64,000 nucleotides of DNA from Belliella baltica DSM 15883 (GCF_000265405.1 NC_018010.1:3989501-4053500), one strand, 5' to 3'. Positions 29,773 through 39,120 are shown, counted from the stretch's first letter. Numbers and translations: made by a program. Notes: generated by a model from the letters alone, not told the origin.

Positions 29773-30651
29773 ATGAACCAACTTCTCAAAAAACTTCGAA
29801 AATATGAAATCATGATCCGAAAAGTGGTAAATAACCATCTTCAAGGTGATTATCAGTCTATTTTCAAAGGTGCAGGACTAGAATTTGATGATTTGAGACC
29901 TTATCAGTATGGTGATGACGTTCGGACGATCGAGTGGAAAGTTTCTGCCAAAGGTCACGGAACATTCGTCAAAACTTTCAAGGAAGACAAAGACCAATGC
30001 GTATATTTTCTTTTGGATATCAGTGGCTCTCAGGATATTGGTGAGGTAGGCAGAAAGAAAATTGATTTGGGAAAAGAAATTGCAGGTGTACTTACACTCG
30101 CTGCGATTTTTGAAGGTAGTCAAGTGGGGCTGATTTCTTATTCAGATGAAAAAGAAAAAATCATTCTTCCGGGAAAAGGTCCAAAACAAGGAGTCAAAAT
30201 CATCAAAGGGATTTTCAATCATGAAAATAAATCTCTGAAGACCAATCTTTCAGATATGTTTACTTTTTCCCTCAACTTGATCAAAAAGCGTAGTATTATC
30301 ATTGTAATTTCTGATTTTATCGATGATGGTTATGAAAGACCATTCAAAGCATTAGCAGAAAAACATGATTTGGTTGCTATCCAACTTACTGATCCTAGGG
30401 AATCGATGTTGCCTTCATTGGGAATCATTCCTGTGTTTGACAAAGAGCAAGGAACTACCACTTGGGTAAATACTGCGTTTGGTTCTTTTTCGAAAAAAAT
30501 CACTGATACATTCACTACAGAAAGAGATCATTTGAAAAATATCTGCAAAAAAAATCAAATCAATTATTTAGGCATCGATACAAGACAAGATATCGTATTA
30601 CCTTTGATAGAATTATTCAAAACCCGTAATAAAACCATGAAACGTGGCTAA
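29773..30651 (+). CDS. DUF58 domain protein of a Bat cluster
   Basis: The 292-residue cytoplasmic protein has the DUF58 hallmark GDYQSIFKGAGLEFDDLRPYQYGDDVRTIEW and a VWA-like fold (FLLDISGSQDIGEVGRKKID). DUF58 proteins usually accompany a MoxR AAA ATPase and Bat proteins, and are thought to help chaperone or regulate envelope complexes. No moxR gene lies next to it. It overlaps the next gene by 8 bp. Confidence 0.9.
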   Translation: MNQLLKKLRKYEIMIRKVVNNHLQGDYQSIFKGAGLEFDDLRPYQYGDDVRTIEWKVSAKGHGTFVKTFKEDKDQCVYFLLDISGSQDIGEVGRKKIDLGKEIAGVLTLAAIFEGSQVGLISYSDEKEKIILPGKGPKQGVKIIKGIFNHENKSLKTNLSDMFTFSLNLIKKRSIIIVISDFIDDGYERPFKALAEKHDLVAIQLTDPRESMLPSLGIIPVFDKEQGTTTWVNTAFGSFSKKITDTFTTERDHLKNICKKNQINYLGIDTRQDIVLPLIELFKTRNKTMKRG

Positions 30652-31543
30652 GACTCGCTTAACTCTCCTCGGTTTTACATTTCTTATGATTTCTGCTTTT
30701 AGTTTTGCGCAAGAGCTAAAGGTGGAAGGATATTTCTTACAGGACTCGGCAAAGCTTGGCGAAAAAGTCCCTTATGTTTTAAAAGCTACTTATGGGAAAG
30801 GTTATAACATTATTTTCCCTGACTCTACTTATGATTTCAGCCCCTTTGTTTTTCATGAAAAACAAACATTCATTTCCTCCACCAAAGAGGGCTTGACACT
30901 TGATAGTGCAGTATATTACGTTGCAAATTTCTCTCTGGATCCTGTTCTGAAATTTTCTTTGCCAGTTTACGAGATTCTAAAATATGATAGTATCACTTAT
31001 TATGCTGATGAAGCTGATTTAGCTTTAAAGCTAATGATCAACCCACTTCCTGAGCAACTTAATTTTCAAGACAACAATGTATATCAACCCATTGATACCG
31101 ATTTCAATTACCCCCTTCTGATTGGCATCTTAGTCGCAGTTGTAATCTTAGCTGGAGTACTTCTCTTTTTCTTCGGCAAACCTCTACAAAAACGATGGCG
31201 ACTGTGGTTGGAAAAACGAAAATACAAGAGATTCTTATTGCGTTGGGAAAAGGCCGAAGCTTCATTTTCCAATAATCCTGACACAGACAATGCGGATGAA
31301 TTGCTTGGGCTTTGGAAAGCTTACATGGAGCATCTGAAGTCAAAACCATTTAGAGAATGGACTACTGTTGAGATATCGAATTTCCTTGAAAACAAAGAGA
31401 TTATCAAAGATTTTAGAGAAATCGAGATGATTATCTATGCAGGTAAGGAAGGCAAAGACATCGGTCAGGCATGCCAAAATCTCAAGGGAATTTGTGCTGA
31501 AACCTATCAACAAAAAATCACCCAAAAAGATGAACGCAAATAG
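30644..31543 (+). CDS. Membrane protein of the Bat cluster, BatD-like N-terminal domain
   Basis: The 299-residue protein has a signal peptide (cut near SFAQ, residues 1-22). A beta-rich periplasmic domain follows (EGYFLQDSAKLGEKVPYVLKATYGKGYNIIFPDSTY), then one transmembrane helix at about 154-176, and a cytoplasmic helical tail. The arrangement is that of the hypothetical protein usually found between DUF58 and BatA in Bacteroidota. It overlaps DUF58 by 8 bp and BatA by 14 bp. Confidence 0.7.
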   Translation: MAKTRLTLLGFTFLMISAFSFAQELKVEGYFLQDSAKLGEKVPYVLKATYGKGYNIIFPDSTYDFSPFVFHEKQTFISSTKEGLTLDSAVYYVANFSLDPVLKFSLPVYEILKYDSITYYADEADLALKLMINPLPEQLNFQDNNVYQPIDTDFNYPLLIGILVAVVILAGVLLFFFGKPLQKRWRLWLEKRKYKRFLLRWEKAEASFSNNPDTDNADELLGLWKAYMEHLKSKPFREWTTVEISNFLENKEIIKDFREIEMIIYAGKEGKDIGQACQNLKGICAETYQQKITQKDERK

Positions 31544-32576
31544 TATAACCGATTTTTTCTCTTTGTATTGGTTTTTACCGGACACATTTCGTGGCTTTGA
31601 GTGGGAAAATTTATGGGTACTACACCTACTTTGGGTAGCTCCTTTGTTGATGCTTTTGAGGAAATTTATCAAATTTCTAAAAAACCCTGTTCTAGAAATT
31701 TCCCTTCCTAATAGCGTCTCACAAAGTAATCCTTGGACTTATTTAAGGTTGATTCCTACTTTGTTCTTTATGTTGGCACTATGGATGATTATTGTAGCTT
31801 TGGCAAGGCCACAGAAGACCAACGAACGTGTGGAACAATATACTGAAGGTATTGACATCATGTTAGTAATGGATATTTCAGAATCTATGGACCTTCAGGA
31901 CTTTCAACCCAACAGGCTAGAAGCAGCAAAGGAAACTGCGGTAGAATTTATCAATGGTAGATTTGGTGATAGAATTGGGATGGTGATTTTCTCTGGGGAA
32001 GCCTATTCTTTGGCTCCTTTGACGACAGACTACAAACTTTTAACCGATCTTATCAAAGATATATCCTTTAACATGATGGATGCAAAAGGGACTGCGATTG
32101 GGAGTGCCATTTCTTCAGGCACGAATAGAATGCGTGAAGCAGAATCCAAGTCAAAAGTCATGATCTTGCTCAGTGATGGGGAGAACAATGCAGGGAATGT
32201 TGATCCGATCTTTGCGGCGGAGTTAGCAGCTGCATTTGATATCAAAATTTATACGATCGCAGTCGGAAAAGATGGAATGGTTCCTTATGGAGTGGATTTC
32301 TTCGGAAGACCGCAGATGATTGAGAGTTATCTTGATGAAACTACCCTTAGAGAAATAGCAAAAATCGGTGGTGGACAATTTTACAGAGCATCAGATGACA
32401 ACGCTTTAGAGAGAATATTTGAAGAGATCGATACTTTAGAAAAAGCTGAGATTATTGAGTCTAGATATAAAGAAACTATGGATTATTATAGAGTCTATCT
32501 TTTCTGGGCTTTACTTTTCTTTTTTGCCTGGTTAGCTCTCAAAAGTACATTCTTCAATAATTTCCTATTGGATTAA
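31530..32576 (+). CDS. batA: BatA-like VWA-domain membrane protein
   Basis: The 348-residue protein has N-terminal hydrophobic helices (FLPDTFRGFEWENLWVLHLLWVAPLLMLL and a second at about 80-100). A von Willebrand A domain with the MIDAS motif follows (VMDISESMDLQDF, then LTDLIKDISF and LSDGENNAGNVDP). A final transmembrane helix lies near 322-340. I chose ATG 31530 (MNANSITDFFS); an ATG at 31437 lies inside the upstream gene. No batB, batC or batE follows, so the cluster is partial. It converges on the next gene with a 12-bp overlap. Confidence 0.9.
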   Translation: MNANSITDFFSLYWFLPDTFRGFEWENLWVLHLLWVAPLLMLLRKFIKFLKNPVLEISLPNSVSQSNPWTYLRLIPTLFFMLALWMIIVALARPQKTNERVEQYTEGIDIMLVMDISESMDLQDFQPNRLEAAKETAVEFINGRFGDRIGMVIFSGEAYSLAPLTTDYKLLTDLIKDISFNMMDAKGTAIGSAISSGTNRMREAESKSKVMILLSDGENNAGNVDPIFAAELAAAFDIKIYTIAVGKDGMVPYGVDFFGRPQMIESYLDETTLREIAKIGGGQFYRASDDNALERIFEEIDTLEKAEIIESRYKETMDYYRVYLFWALLFFFAWLALKSTFFNNFLLD

Positions 32577-33218
32577 ATTAGTCTTTTCTTCCTCAAGAAA
32601 TATCTCCTTCGTCAAATCTTCGAACAAGATATACGTAGCGTAAAAGGTCATTGGAATGCTAACCAAGAGAGAAAGACCAAACGTTAAAAAACCAAGAAGA
32701 TTGATCGATATCAGTATAAGACTAAAAACAAAGAACTTCCACCATCTTATGGTGATGAGCTTTCTACTTTCTTCTAGTGCATTCCAAAAGTCAAATCCAC
32801 CAAACATCCCCATTAAAACCGAAAAACTATAGCTGACTGCTAGATAAATTCCAGGAACAATCAATAAAATCAATCCAAAGGCTGTTAATACCTGCCCAAT
32901 CAACCAAATCGAAAAGACAAGGATATAAAAATTAAATCCTTTGAAAAAATCTGGATAGACCACGGTTTCATTTTGACTTATTTTATTTGCAACCAAATAA
33001 AACCCAGAATAAAGGGGTGGTGCTAAAAACAAAGCATGAAGCAAAGCATAATCTGGGATGTAAATCGTAAGCAGAAGCTGAATAGAAAAGATCAACATTG
33101 TAAAAGCAATACTTAGAAGCGCTTGCTTTTTGAACATTTGCCAAGAACGAATCATGATATCTTGAATATCAAAATCGTATCCTTTCATTCTCAATGCCTC
33201 TAAACGTTCTTTGATCAT
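32565..33218 (-). CDS. Polytopic membrane protein, unknown function
   Basis: The 217-residue protein has about five or six hydrophobic helices (for example ALLSIAFTMLIFSIQLLLTIYI, ILVFSIWLIGQVLTAFGLILLIVPGIYLAVSY and FFVFSLILISINLLGFL). The loop YDFDIQDIMIRSWQMFKK and the VPGIYLAVSYSF block resemble the DUF975/glycerophosphoryl-diesterase-membrane-domain type. No catalytic motif is visible. It is probably monocistronic, with a hairpin at 33254-33282 upstream that terminates the next gene. Confidence 0.6.
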   Translation of the reverse strand: MIKERLEALRMKGYDFDIQDIMIRSWQMFKKQALLSIAFTMLIFSIQLLLTIYIPDYALLHALFLAPPLYSGFYLVANKISQNETVVYPDFFKGFNFYILVFSIWLIGQVLTAFGLILLIVPGIYLAVSYSFSVLMGMFGGFDFWNALEESRKLITIRWWKFFVFSLILISINLLGFLTFGLSLLVSIPMTFYATYILFEDLTKEIFLEEEKTNLIQ

Positions 33219-33253
33219 TTTGTAGGTGTAATATTTTTTGTAATGGATAAAAC

Positions 33254-33282
33254 AAAGGCAAGAAATCCGCTTTCTTGCCTTT
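33254..33282 (-). terminator. Terminator of the cystathionine beta-synthase-like gene
   Basis: A perfect 12-bp stem (AAAGGCAAGAAA at 33254-33265 with its complement at 33271-33282) encloses a 5-nt loop. T-rich sequence follows on the minus strand. Confidence 0.7.
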
Positions 33283-33409
33283 ATTAAATTTGAGAATTTA
33301 TTTATTATTGTACTAGAATACTACTCCCTTTGCTTAAGGTAGCTAATGATAAGATTCTAAGAAGTTTATTACAATCAACTGTTGACGGTCGACTATGGAC
33401 CGAGTACGA

Positions 33410-34777
33410 TTATTTTGTAATCGCTTCCAAGATATCATGCTTGGTAATGATATGAATTTGATGCTTATCATCCCGAACTAAGACTGCCTTCTCCTTGTCC
33501 ACCATGGAAGAAAGTACGTCTAGTGTACTGTCCAAAGCAACAAACTTCATGGAGTCTTCCATCACTTCAGACACCGGAGAATCTTTGAGATTTGGGTTAT
33601 CAATGATTTTACTCAAGAGCTTGTTGTCCGTCAGGCAACCCACCACATGGTCTCCATCCATGACAGGGATTTGAGATACGCTGGTCTTATTCATCAGTGC
33701 AATGGCAGCTTTGACTGTATCAGTTTGCTGTGTGACCAAAAGTTGATAGTCACCATTGCGCGCGGCGATGATATCTCTGGCTGTACCAAAAGTCTTGTCT
33801 TCCAAGAAGCCATGATTGCGCATCCAGTCATCATTGTAAATCTTCCCTAAGTAGCGCGTACCATGATCAGGCAGGATGATGACCATGCGGTCGCCCTCCT
33901 TGAGGTTTTCTTTGGCATATTCCAAAGCACCATGCACTGCCGAGCCACATGACCAGCCTACAAATAAGCCCTCCTCACGAGAAAGCCTCCTAGTCATCAC
34001 TGCTGCATCCTTGTCTGTTACTTTTACGAAGTGATCGATCATGTCAAAATCAACATTCTTTGGCAAGATATCCTCTCCTATGCCTTCTGTCAGGTAGGGA
34101 TAGACTTCATTTTCATCAAAAATGCCAGTTTCCTTATACTTCTTGAAGACCGAACCATAGGTATCAATTCCTACTGTGACGATTGCTGGATTTTGCTCCT
34201 TGAGGTATTTGGCTGTCCCACACATGGAACCACCAGTACCTACACCAGCTGCATAGTGGGTGATTTTGCCTGCTGTATCCTTCCAAATCTCCGGACCAGT
34301 CGTCTCATAATGCGCAAGCGCATTGGAGAGGTTGTCATACTGATTTGGATAAAAAGAATTGGGGATATCTTTATTTAATTTTCTCGCAACAGAATAATAA
34401 GACCTTGGATCTTCTGGAGAAACATTCGTGGGGCAGACGATCACCTCTGCGCCCACCGCTTTGAGGATATCGATTTTCTCTTTGGACTGCTTGTCAGCCA
34501 TGGTAAAAATACATTTGTATCCTTTAGCAATCGCAGCCAATGCTAGGCCCATTCCTGTATTTCCACTTGTCCCTTCGATGATCGTGCCTCCTGGCTTGAG
34601 GATACCTGCAGCTTCAGCATCCTCCACCATTTTGATAGCCATCCTATCTTTCATGGAGTTGCCTGGATTGAAGTATTCTACTTTCACCAAAATCTCACCC
34701 TTGATACCCTGATTAACCTTATTCAGGCGGACCAATGGTGTATTTCCTATCGTTTCAATTATTGAATTATAAATCAT
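33410..34777 (-). CDS. Cystathionine beta-synthase-like PLP enzyme with C-terminal CBS pair
   Basis: The 455-residue protein has a fold-type II PLP domain with TPLVRLNKV, NPGNSMKDRMA (Schiff-base Lys43), EGTSGNTGMGLA and the phosphate loop GVGTGGSMCG. Two CBS domains occupy about 335-455 (SQIPVMDGDHVVGCLTDNKLL and the KHDILEAI end). This architecture is that of cystathionine beta-synthase and related beta-replacing enzymes. It makes cystathionine from serine and homocysteine, or cysteine from O-acetylserine. Adenosyl compounds may bind the CBS pair. Monocistronic with its own terminator. Confidence 0.9.
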   Translation of the reverse strand: MIYNSIIETIGNTPLVRLNKVNQGIKGEILVKVEYFNPGNSMKDRMAIKMVEDAEAAGILKPGGTIIEGTSGNTGMGLALAAIAKGYKCIFTMADKQSKEKIDILKAVGAEVIVCPTNVSPEDPRSYYSVARKLNKDIPNSFYPNQYDNLSNALAHYETTGPEIWKDTAGKITHYAAGVGTGGSMCGTAKYLKEQNPAIVTVGIDTYGSVFKKYKETGIFDENEVYPYLTEGIGEDILPKNVDFDMIDHFVKVTDKDAAVMTRRLSREEGLFVGWSCGSAVHGALEYAKENLKEGDRMVIILPDHGTRYLGKIYNDDWMRNHGFLEDKTFGTARDIIAARNGDYQLLVTQQTDTVKAAIALMNKTSVSQIPVMDGDHVVGCLTDNKLLSKIIDNPNLKDSPVSEVMEDSMKFVALDSTLDVLSSMVDKEKAVLVRDDKHQIHIITKHDILEAITK

Positions 34778-34944
34778 AAAATGGTAATTGCTAATTTGAC
34801 GGCAAGTTACAAATAATTTTAAAGGACTTTGTTGGAAAAATTGATTTTTCAGAAGATTATTTGGGAAGTAGTATTCACATGCATGAGCTTAACTTTATTT
34901 AACAGTTTCGTTTCAAGAAACTATAATCTATTGGAGTTAACTTC

Positions 34945-35529
34945 TTGACTGAGAGCAAAATCTTGGGATCTTTGATGAATGAGTCAGCGTTTAAATTTCA
35001 ATTTATTGATTTAGAACAAAATATCATCACCAAAGAATTTGGAGAATTCTACAAGTATCCTGATAACCTAGAGCAGTCTACCCTACAAAGTTATTTTCAG
35101 CGAAAATCGATGGTTAAACCTGATAAGGAATTAGTCGCGACGGCATATCGCTGGCACAATGCAATTGAAATCACTGACCTCCGTGACTTCAGTTCAAAAA
35201 TAATATATAGTCCAGATAGAGTGCAAAATGAAAATGATATCATTGAATATGATGGTAAGCTAATTTTTGACAGAAGCGGTACAACAAAAAAATGCTACAA
35301 TGATATCTTTGTAACAGATAATTTTATTTTTGCCATATTTTCAGGGTTAGAAGATGACACACCTAATTCGGGTTTTTGTAAAACAATTCATATTTATGAT
35401 TGGGAGGGAAACCCTATCAAACAAATTAACTTAGATCGTGGCATTATGTCTATTTCTGTAACATCAGATGATAGTAGAATCTACAGCTTCGATATCGATA
35501 CCGGAGAATTGATTTATATCGATTTATGA
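34945..35529 (+). pseudogene. BF3164-like 6-bladed beta-propeller protein, N-terminally truncated
   Basis: The open frame runs from a stop at 34924 and has no ATG before residue 11, so about 194 residues are left (TTG at 34945 would be the first start). The sequence has the propeller repeat FIDLEQNIITKEFGEFYKYPD, then LVATAYRWHNAIEITDL, TDNFIFAIFSG and KTIHIYDWEGNPIKQINLDRGIMSISV. These are typical of BF3164-like lipoproteins, which are usually about 350-380 residues with a signal peptide. The signal peptide and the first blades are gone. It overlaps the next gene by 4 bp, so a two-gene unit has been preserved but decapitated. Confidence 0.65.
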
Positions 35530-35840
35530 AAACTAGTTTGAAAATCACCCCTTTCATCATTATAGTTTTAGCATTCTCGTTTTGTAATACTAAAAACAAT
35601 ACAGAAAATGTACTAAGGAATGAGGAGAGTTTGGCAAATACTGTCCTTACTCTTCCTGATTCCTTAACGCGCTACAAATCAGAGTTCAGCGAAGTTCCAA
35701 GATCTGTAGCAATCAATTCAACTTCCGTTGTTGTGTTCATCAATGTGTCTTGTGTAACTTGCATAGGTGATCTTGATTATTCTTTGAATGGAAATTTTAA
35801 AGCCTACATTCGAATGAAAAAGCGCTATGGTACATTCTAA
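35526..35840 (+). pseudogene. Redox-type lipoprotein, C-terminally truncated
   Basis: The 104-residue frame begins with a lipoprotein signal (FIIIVLAFSFC, Cys20). Its mature part reaches a thioredoxin-fold start, VVVFINVSCVTCIGDLDY, with a CVTC redox motif. After that the sequence changes character (NGNFKAYIRMKKRYGTF) and stops, whereas such proteins continue for another 60-100 residues. Together with the truncated propeller upstream (ATGA overlap) it looks like one damaged two-gene unit. It could still be translated and secreted. Confidence 0.55.
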
Positions 35841-35921
35841 TTTTATATTTAGCTTCTTGATAGACACTAGATCAAACATGTGTATATTTTTTCGTATTTT
35901 TGTGTATAAACAAGTGAAGCT

Positions 35922-36113
35922 ATGAGAACCAATATAGAAATAGATCAAAAAGTCATTGATGAAATTTTAGAAAAAACTAATATCAAAACAAAGCGTGAGG
36001 CAGTTGATTTAGCATTGAAAGAATTTCTCCGAATGATCAAGTTGAAAGAACTGTCTGAATTGGCTGGTAAAGTCAATTGGTCTGGAGATTTAGATTCCAT
36101 GAGGACTGACTGA
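35922..36113 (+). CDS. vapB: VapB-type antitoxin
   Basis: The 63-residue protein matches the VapB family: MRTNIEIDQKVIDEIL ribbon-helix-helix-like N terminus, KTKREAVDLALKEFL, then the toxin-binding tail ELAGKVNWSGDLDSMR. It neutralises the adjacent PIN toxin and should repress its own operon. It ends one base before vapC. Confidence 0.85.
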   Translation: MRTNIEIDQKVIDEILEKTNIKTKREAVDLALKEFLRMIKLKELSELAGKVNWSGDLDSMRTD

Positions 36114-36114
36114 A

Positions 36115-36519
36115 ATGGACAATGTATTGATAGATACAAGTATATGGATTAATTTTTTTGGAGGAAAAGATCAGAAGATTATCAGTGCTGTTCAGGAATT
36201 ATTGCATAAGGATCAAGTGATAATCTGTCCTCCTGTCTACCAAGAGATTTTACAGGGAATCAAGTATCCCAAAGAGTTTTTAGACATGAAGGATAAGTTA
36301 AATGCATTGAGACAAATCCACGCCGATCCTTTTGAGGCTGCTGAAGGTGCAGCTCAGATATATTCTGTATTAAGGTCAAAAGGTGTTACAATAAGAAAGA
36401 GTTATGATTGTTTGATCGCTTGGTATGCCATGACTTCCAATGCCACTCTATTTCATTTGGATAGGGACTTTGTACCAATTTCTGAATTTTTCAAACTTCG
36501 ATTCTACCTAATAAACTAA
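36115..36519 (+). CDS. vapC: VapC-type PIN-domain toxin
   Basis: The 134-residue PIN-domain RNase has the expected acidic residues: Asp in LIDTSIWINFF, Glu in VYQEILQGI, Asp in SYDCLIAWYAM and Asp in LDRDF near the end. Members cleave tRNA or rRNA when the antitoxin is lost. It appears full length and intact and starts one base after the vapB stop. A second, broken PIN fragment lies at 40978-41124. Confidence 0.88.
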   Translation: MDNVLIDTSIWINFFGGKDQKIISAVQELLHKDQVIICPPVYQEILQGIKYPKEFLDMKDKLNALRQIHADPFEAAEGAAQIYSVLRSKGVTIRKSYDCLIAWYAMTSNATLFHLDRDFVPISEFFKLRFYLIN

Positions 36520-36975
36520 TTTGATTTGAAATGCATCCATCATGAAAAATATAGCTGTACTTCTTAACTATTGGTTTTTATGAAAGAAGGATGCCGTCTT
36601 AAAAATCACCTTAATTTTTCAAACTAAAATCCCCTATGAAAGATGTTATCTTGTATGATTATCACCATGATTATTTTGTTATTTTAGTTTCTTATGAAAA
36701 TTGTACTCATAAAAAAAATGAAATTACTGAATTAAGTATAAAATACTGATTTCTGTTATATTTAAAAATTATATTTCTTTTAGGGGGAGGGGTAATTTTC
36801 GTTTAGAATTATATTCTAAAATTTAAACTAATAAAAGTACAATTCAACGATATTTTTAGCTAGTGATTGTAAGCAAAATTTTGAAATTTATTTATTGTGT
36901 TCTATAATTGACAATTCCTTGTTTTTAGGATTTAGTTTTTGATCAAAGGTATATTGATATTTTAATTGGTGAATT
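36520..36975. other. 456-bp AT-rich gap with possible gene remnant
   Basis: No intact gene is evident. A 37-codon frame at 36636-36749 reads MKDVILYDYHHDYFVILVS then ENCTHKKNEITEL, which looks like the start of a thioredoxin-fold protein (strand plus a CxxC-like site with the second Cys replaced by Lys) and may be a remnant. A G-rich patch lies near 36783-36792. The stretch must include the promoter of the 36976 operon. Confidence 0.4.
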
Positions 36976-37605
36976 ATGAAGGATTTTGGATTGTTGGTTT
37001 TTTATGCGGTAGGGCTTTTTGTGATGGGTTACTTGCTATTGGATACAGAGTCCATGCTGACCGCAGAATTGGCCAGTCAAATTGATATTGAGATCCCAGA
37101 AAACGTCCTTTTGGATATGCTGGAGGAAATGAGGTACTGGAGTAAATTTTCAGCCTTACTCACTTTGGCGCTTTTGACGATTAAGTGTTTTCTGATGGCT
37201 TTAGTGCTGTATGCAGGACTTTTCTTTGCCAATAGGCACCAAGGTGTTAAGTTGGGGAGTTTGTTCAAGGTAGCGGTGTATGCAGAAAGTATCATTGTAT
37301 TGGCAGGGATGGTAAAAGTTGCATTTGGGCCATTTTACGATTTTACTTATACGGAATTTTCACTTTTTTATCCTTTGTCGGTTTTGAGTTTTCTAGACCC
37401 AGAGGCAATTCAGCCATTGTGGTACTATCCATTACAGTTGCTGAATGTATTTGAAATCATTTACATCTTTTTATTGATTTATTTCTTTAGTCAAGAAATT
37501 GAAATCAAGAAAGCTGAAAGTTCCAAAGTTGTATTGGGCTCATATCTTTTTTCTATGAGCTTTTGGTTGATTTTGATCTTGTTTTTAACCCTAAACTTTA
37601 CATAA
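36976..37605 (+). CDS. Polytopic membrane protein of the bacteriocin-like locus
   Basis: The 209-residue protein has about five or six transmembrane helices (residues 4-22, 55-82, 95-113, 120-135, 155-171, 184-208). The family is not recognised with certainty; the layout resembles Yip1-type or export-accessory proteins. It is followed after 3 bp by the thioredoxin-like gene, then by the C39 exporter remnant. It is therefore probably an accessory protein for export or disulfide transfer to the peptides; this is inference. Confidence 0.6.
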   Translation: MKDFGLLVFYAVGLFVMGYLLLDTESMLTAELASQIDIEIPENVLLDMLEEMRYWSKFSALLTLALLTIKCFLMALVLYAGLFFANRHQGVKLGSLFKVAVYAESIIVLAGMVKVAFGPFYDFTYTEFSLFYPLSVLSFLDPEAIQPLWYYPLQLLNVFEIIYIFLLIYFFSQEIEIKKAESSKVVLGSYLFSMSFWLILILFLTLNFT

Positions 37606-37608
37606 GCC

Positions 37609-38148
37609 ATGGTAAGGAAAATAGTTTTGTTGTTTATAGTTGTTGGGATGCTGGGCATGTTGGGTCTTTTTGCTTGGAAGTATCAGAGGAAATCAGAAAA
37701 TATAGCACAGATAAAAGAGCAGATTCAAATTGTTCCTAATATTCGGCTAAAATCTTTCGATGAAGAGCCATTCTTAATCAGTGATTTTGCAGCTGGAAGT
37801 CCATTGCTTATCATTTATTTCAACTCTACCTGTGAAATATGCAAGATAGAACTCAATTCACTCAATGAGCGATTTACTGAATTTGGGCAAATCAATATAC
37901 TTTTGGCAAGCTTTCAAGAAATAGAAGAGTTGGAAGGGTTTATGGATGAATATCCATTTGTCTCCGAGTCAAATATAAAAGTGGCATTGGATGAGGAAAT
38001 GAAGCTTTCGGCCTATCTCGGGGTCAAATCTGTGCCAAGTGTTTTTTGCTATGATTCCAAAGGGGAATTAATTGCCAACTACCAAGGTCCGGTAAAATTG
38101 GACATTCTTTTGGATAAGCTTTTGGAGAGAAAGGAGGGAGAAAAATGA
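37609..38148 (+). CDS. Membrane-anchored thioredoxin-like oxidoreductase
   Basis: The 179-residue protein has an N-terminal anchor helix (residues 5-24) and a periplasmic thioredoxin/TlpA-like fold. The active site YFNSTCEICKIELN carries Cys75 and Cys78, and a cis-Pro loop SVPSVFCYDS follows. It probably handles thiol-disulfide exchange in the periplasm. It lies 3 bp after the membrane protein and overlaps the C39 peptidase frame by 4 bp. The two leader peptides downstream each contain two cysteines, a plausible substrate. Confidence 0.8.
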   Translation: MVRKIVLLFIVVGMLGMLGLFAWKYQRKSENIAQIKEQIQIVPNIRLKSFDEEPFLISDFAAGSPLLIIYFNSTCEICKIELNSLNERFTEFGQINILLASFQEIEELEGFMDEYPFVSESNIKVALDEEMKLSAYLGVKSVPSVFCYDSKGELIANYQGPVKLDILLDKLLERKEGEK

Positions 38149-39119
38149 AAGTAGCGATATCCAAACTAAAGAAGTTTCATGTAACCCAATTGGGAGAATA
38201 TGCCTGTGGCTTGGCTTGCCTGAGTACCATCTCCAAATATTATGGTGGAGAAGTAACCCAGGAAAAGCTACGTGATGTAAGCGGGACAACCATGTCTGGA
38301 ACCACACTCCTTGGTTTAATCCAGGCAGCCGCTGAGATTGGATTGGAGGCAAAAGGCTTTGAAGCTGAAGTCAAACACCTGAAAGAACAGGAAGCTCCAG
38401 TGATTCTGCATGTGGTCATGGACAAGGTAAGAGAGCATTATATAGTTTGCTTTGGCTTTGATGGAGAAAGGTTCTGGCTGAATGATCCCGGAGTGGGAAT
38501 TGTTTCTTTGAATGAAGCAGAGCTGATGGATATTTGGAAATCTAATATTTTGCTACAAGTAAATCCTACCGAAAAGTTCCAAACCCAAAAAATCCAATCC
38601 AACTCCAAAATGGATTGGTTCAAATTCCTGATTGCAGAAGATATTCAACAGTTCTGTTTTGGATAATATAGCTTTGAGCAATACCCAAGAAGAGTTGGAA
38701 ACTTCAGCAAGACTGCTCCAAGAATTGGGTTGGTGGGATTTGTTTGCAGGATTGCCACAGGGAGTATTGACGCTCTGTGGAGAAGACGGCAGGAATCTCT
38801 CTGGCGGGCAGCGCAACTTGTGGGTCTGGCTAGAGCCATGGTCAGAAAACCAAAGATTCTGATCCTCGACGAAGCCACAACGGCGATGGATTACGGGACA
38901 GAGAGGAAGGTTCAGGCACTGGTGCGGGAGTATGTGAGCAACACAGGTGCATCACTTTTACTGATCACCCATCAGCCAACCTTGGCAGCAGGTATGGATC
39001 GGGTACTGATCTTGGAACAGGGTCAAATCTCTGCCCATGGCAAAGCGGGTGAATTATTGCAAAGGGAGAATCTGCTAAGCAGGGCCTATCAAAATATGTT
39101 GGAACCAAACTGGAGATAA
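38145..39119 (+). pseudogene. C39-peptidase ABC exporter, internally deleted and frameshifted
   Basis: The 5' frame (38145-38666) encodes an intact-looking C39 peptidase (Gln15, Cys21 in GEYACGLACL, His98, Asp114 in NDPG) that cleaves double-glycine leaders. Around 38640 the frame jumps straight to the end of an ABC ATPase (IFNSSVLDNIALSN, LSGGQR). The whole transmembrane domain and Walker A, about 400 residues, are missing. A second one-base shift near 38814 breaks the signature motif from QLVGLARAMVRKPKILILDEATTAMD, which is read in a third frame to 39119. Normal exporters have about 700-740 residues. The transporter cannot work; the peptidase might still fold. Two steps of decay, or an assembly error, are the alternatives. 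Confidence 0.85.
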
Positions 39120-39120
39120 G

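Noticed and set aside
36636..36749. 37-codon frame as a real gene
   Set aside because: Too short and without a ribosome site; kept only as a possible remnant within the gap entry.
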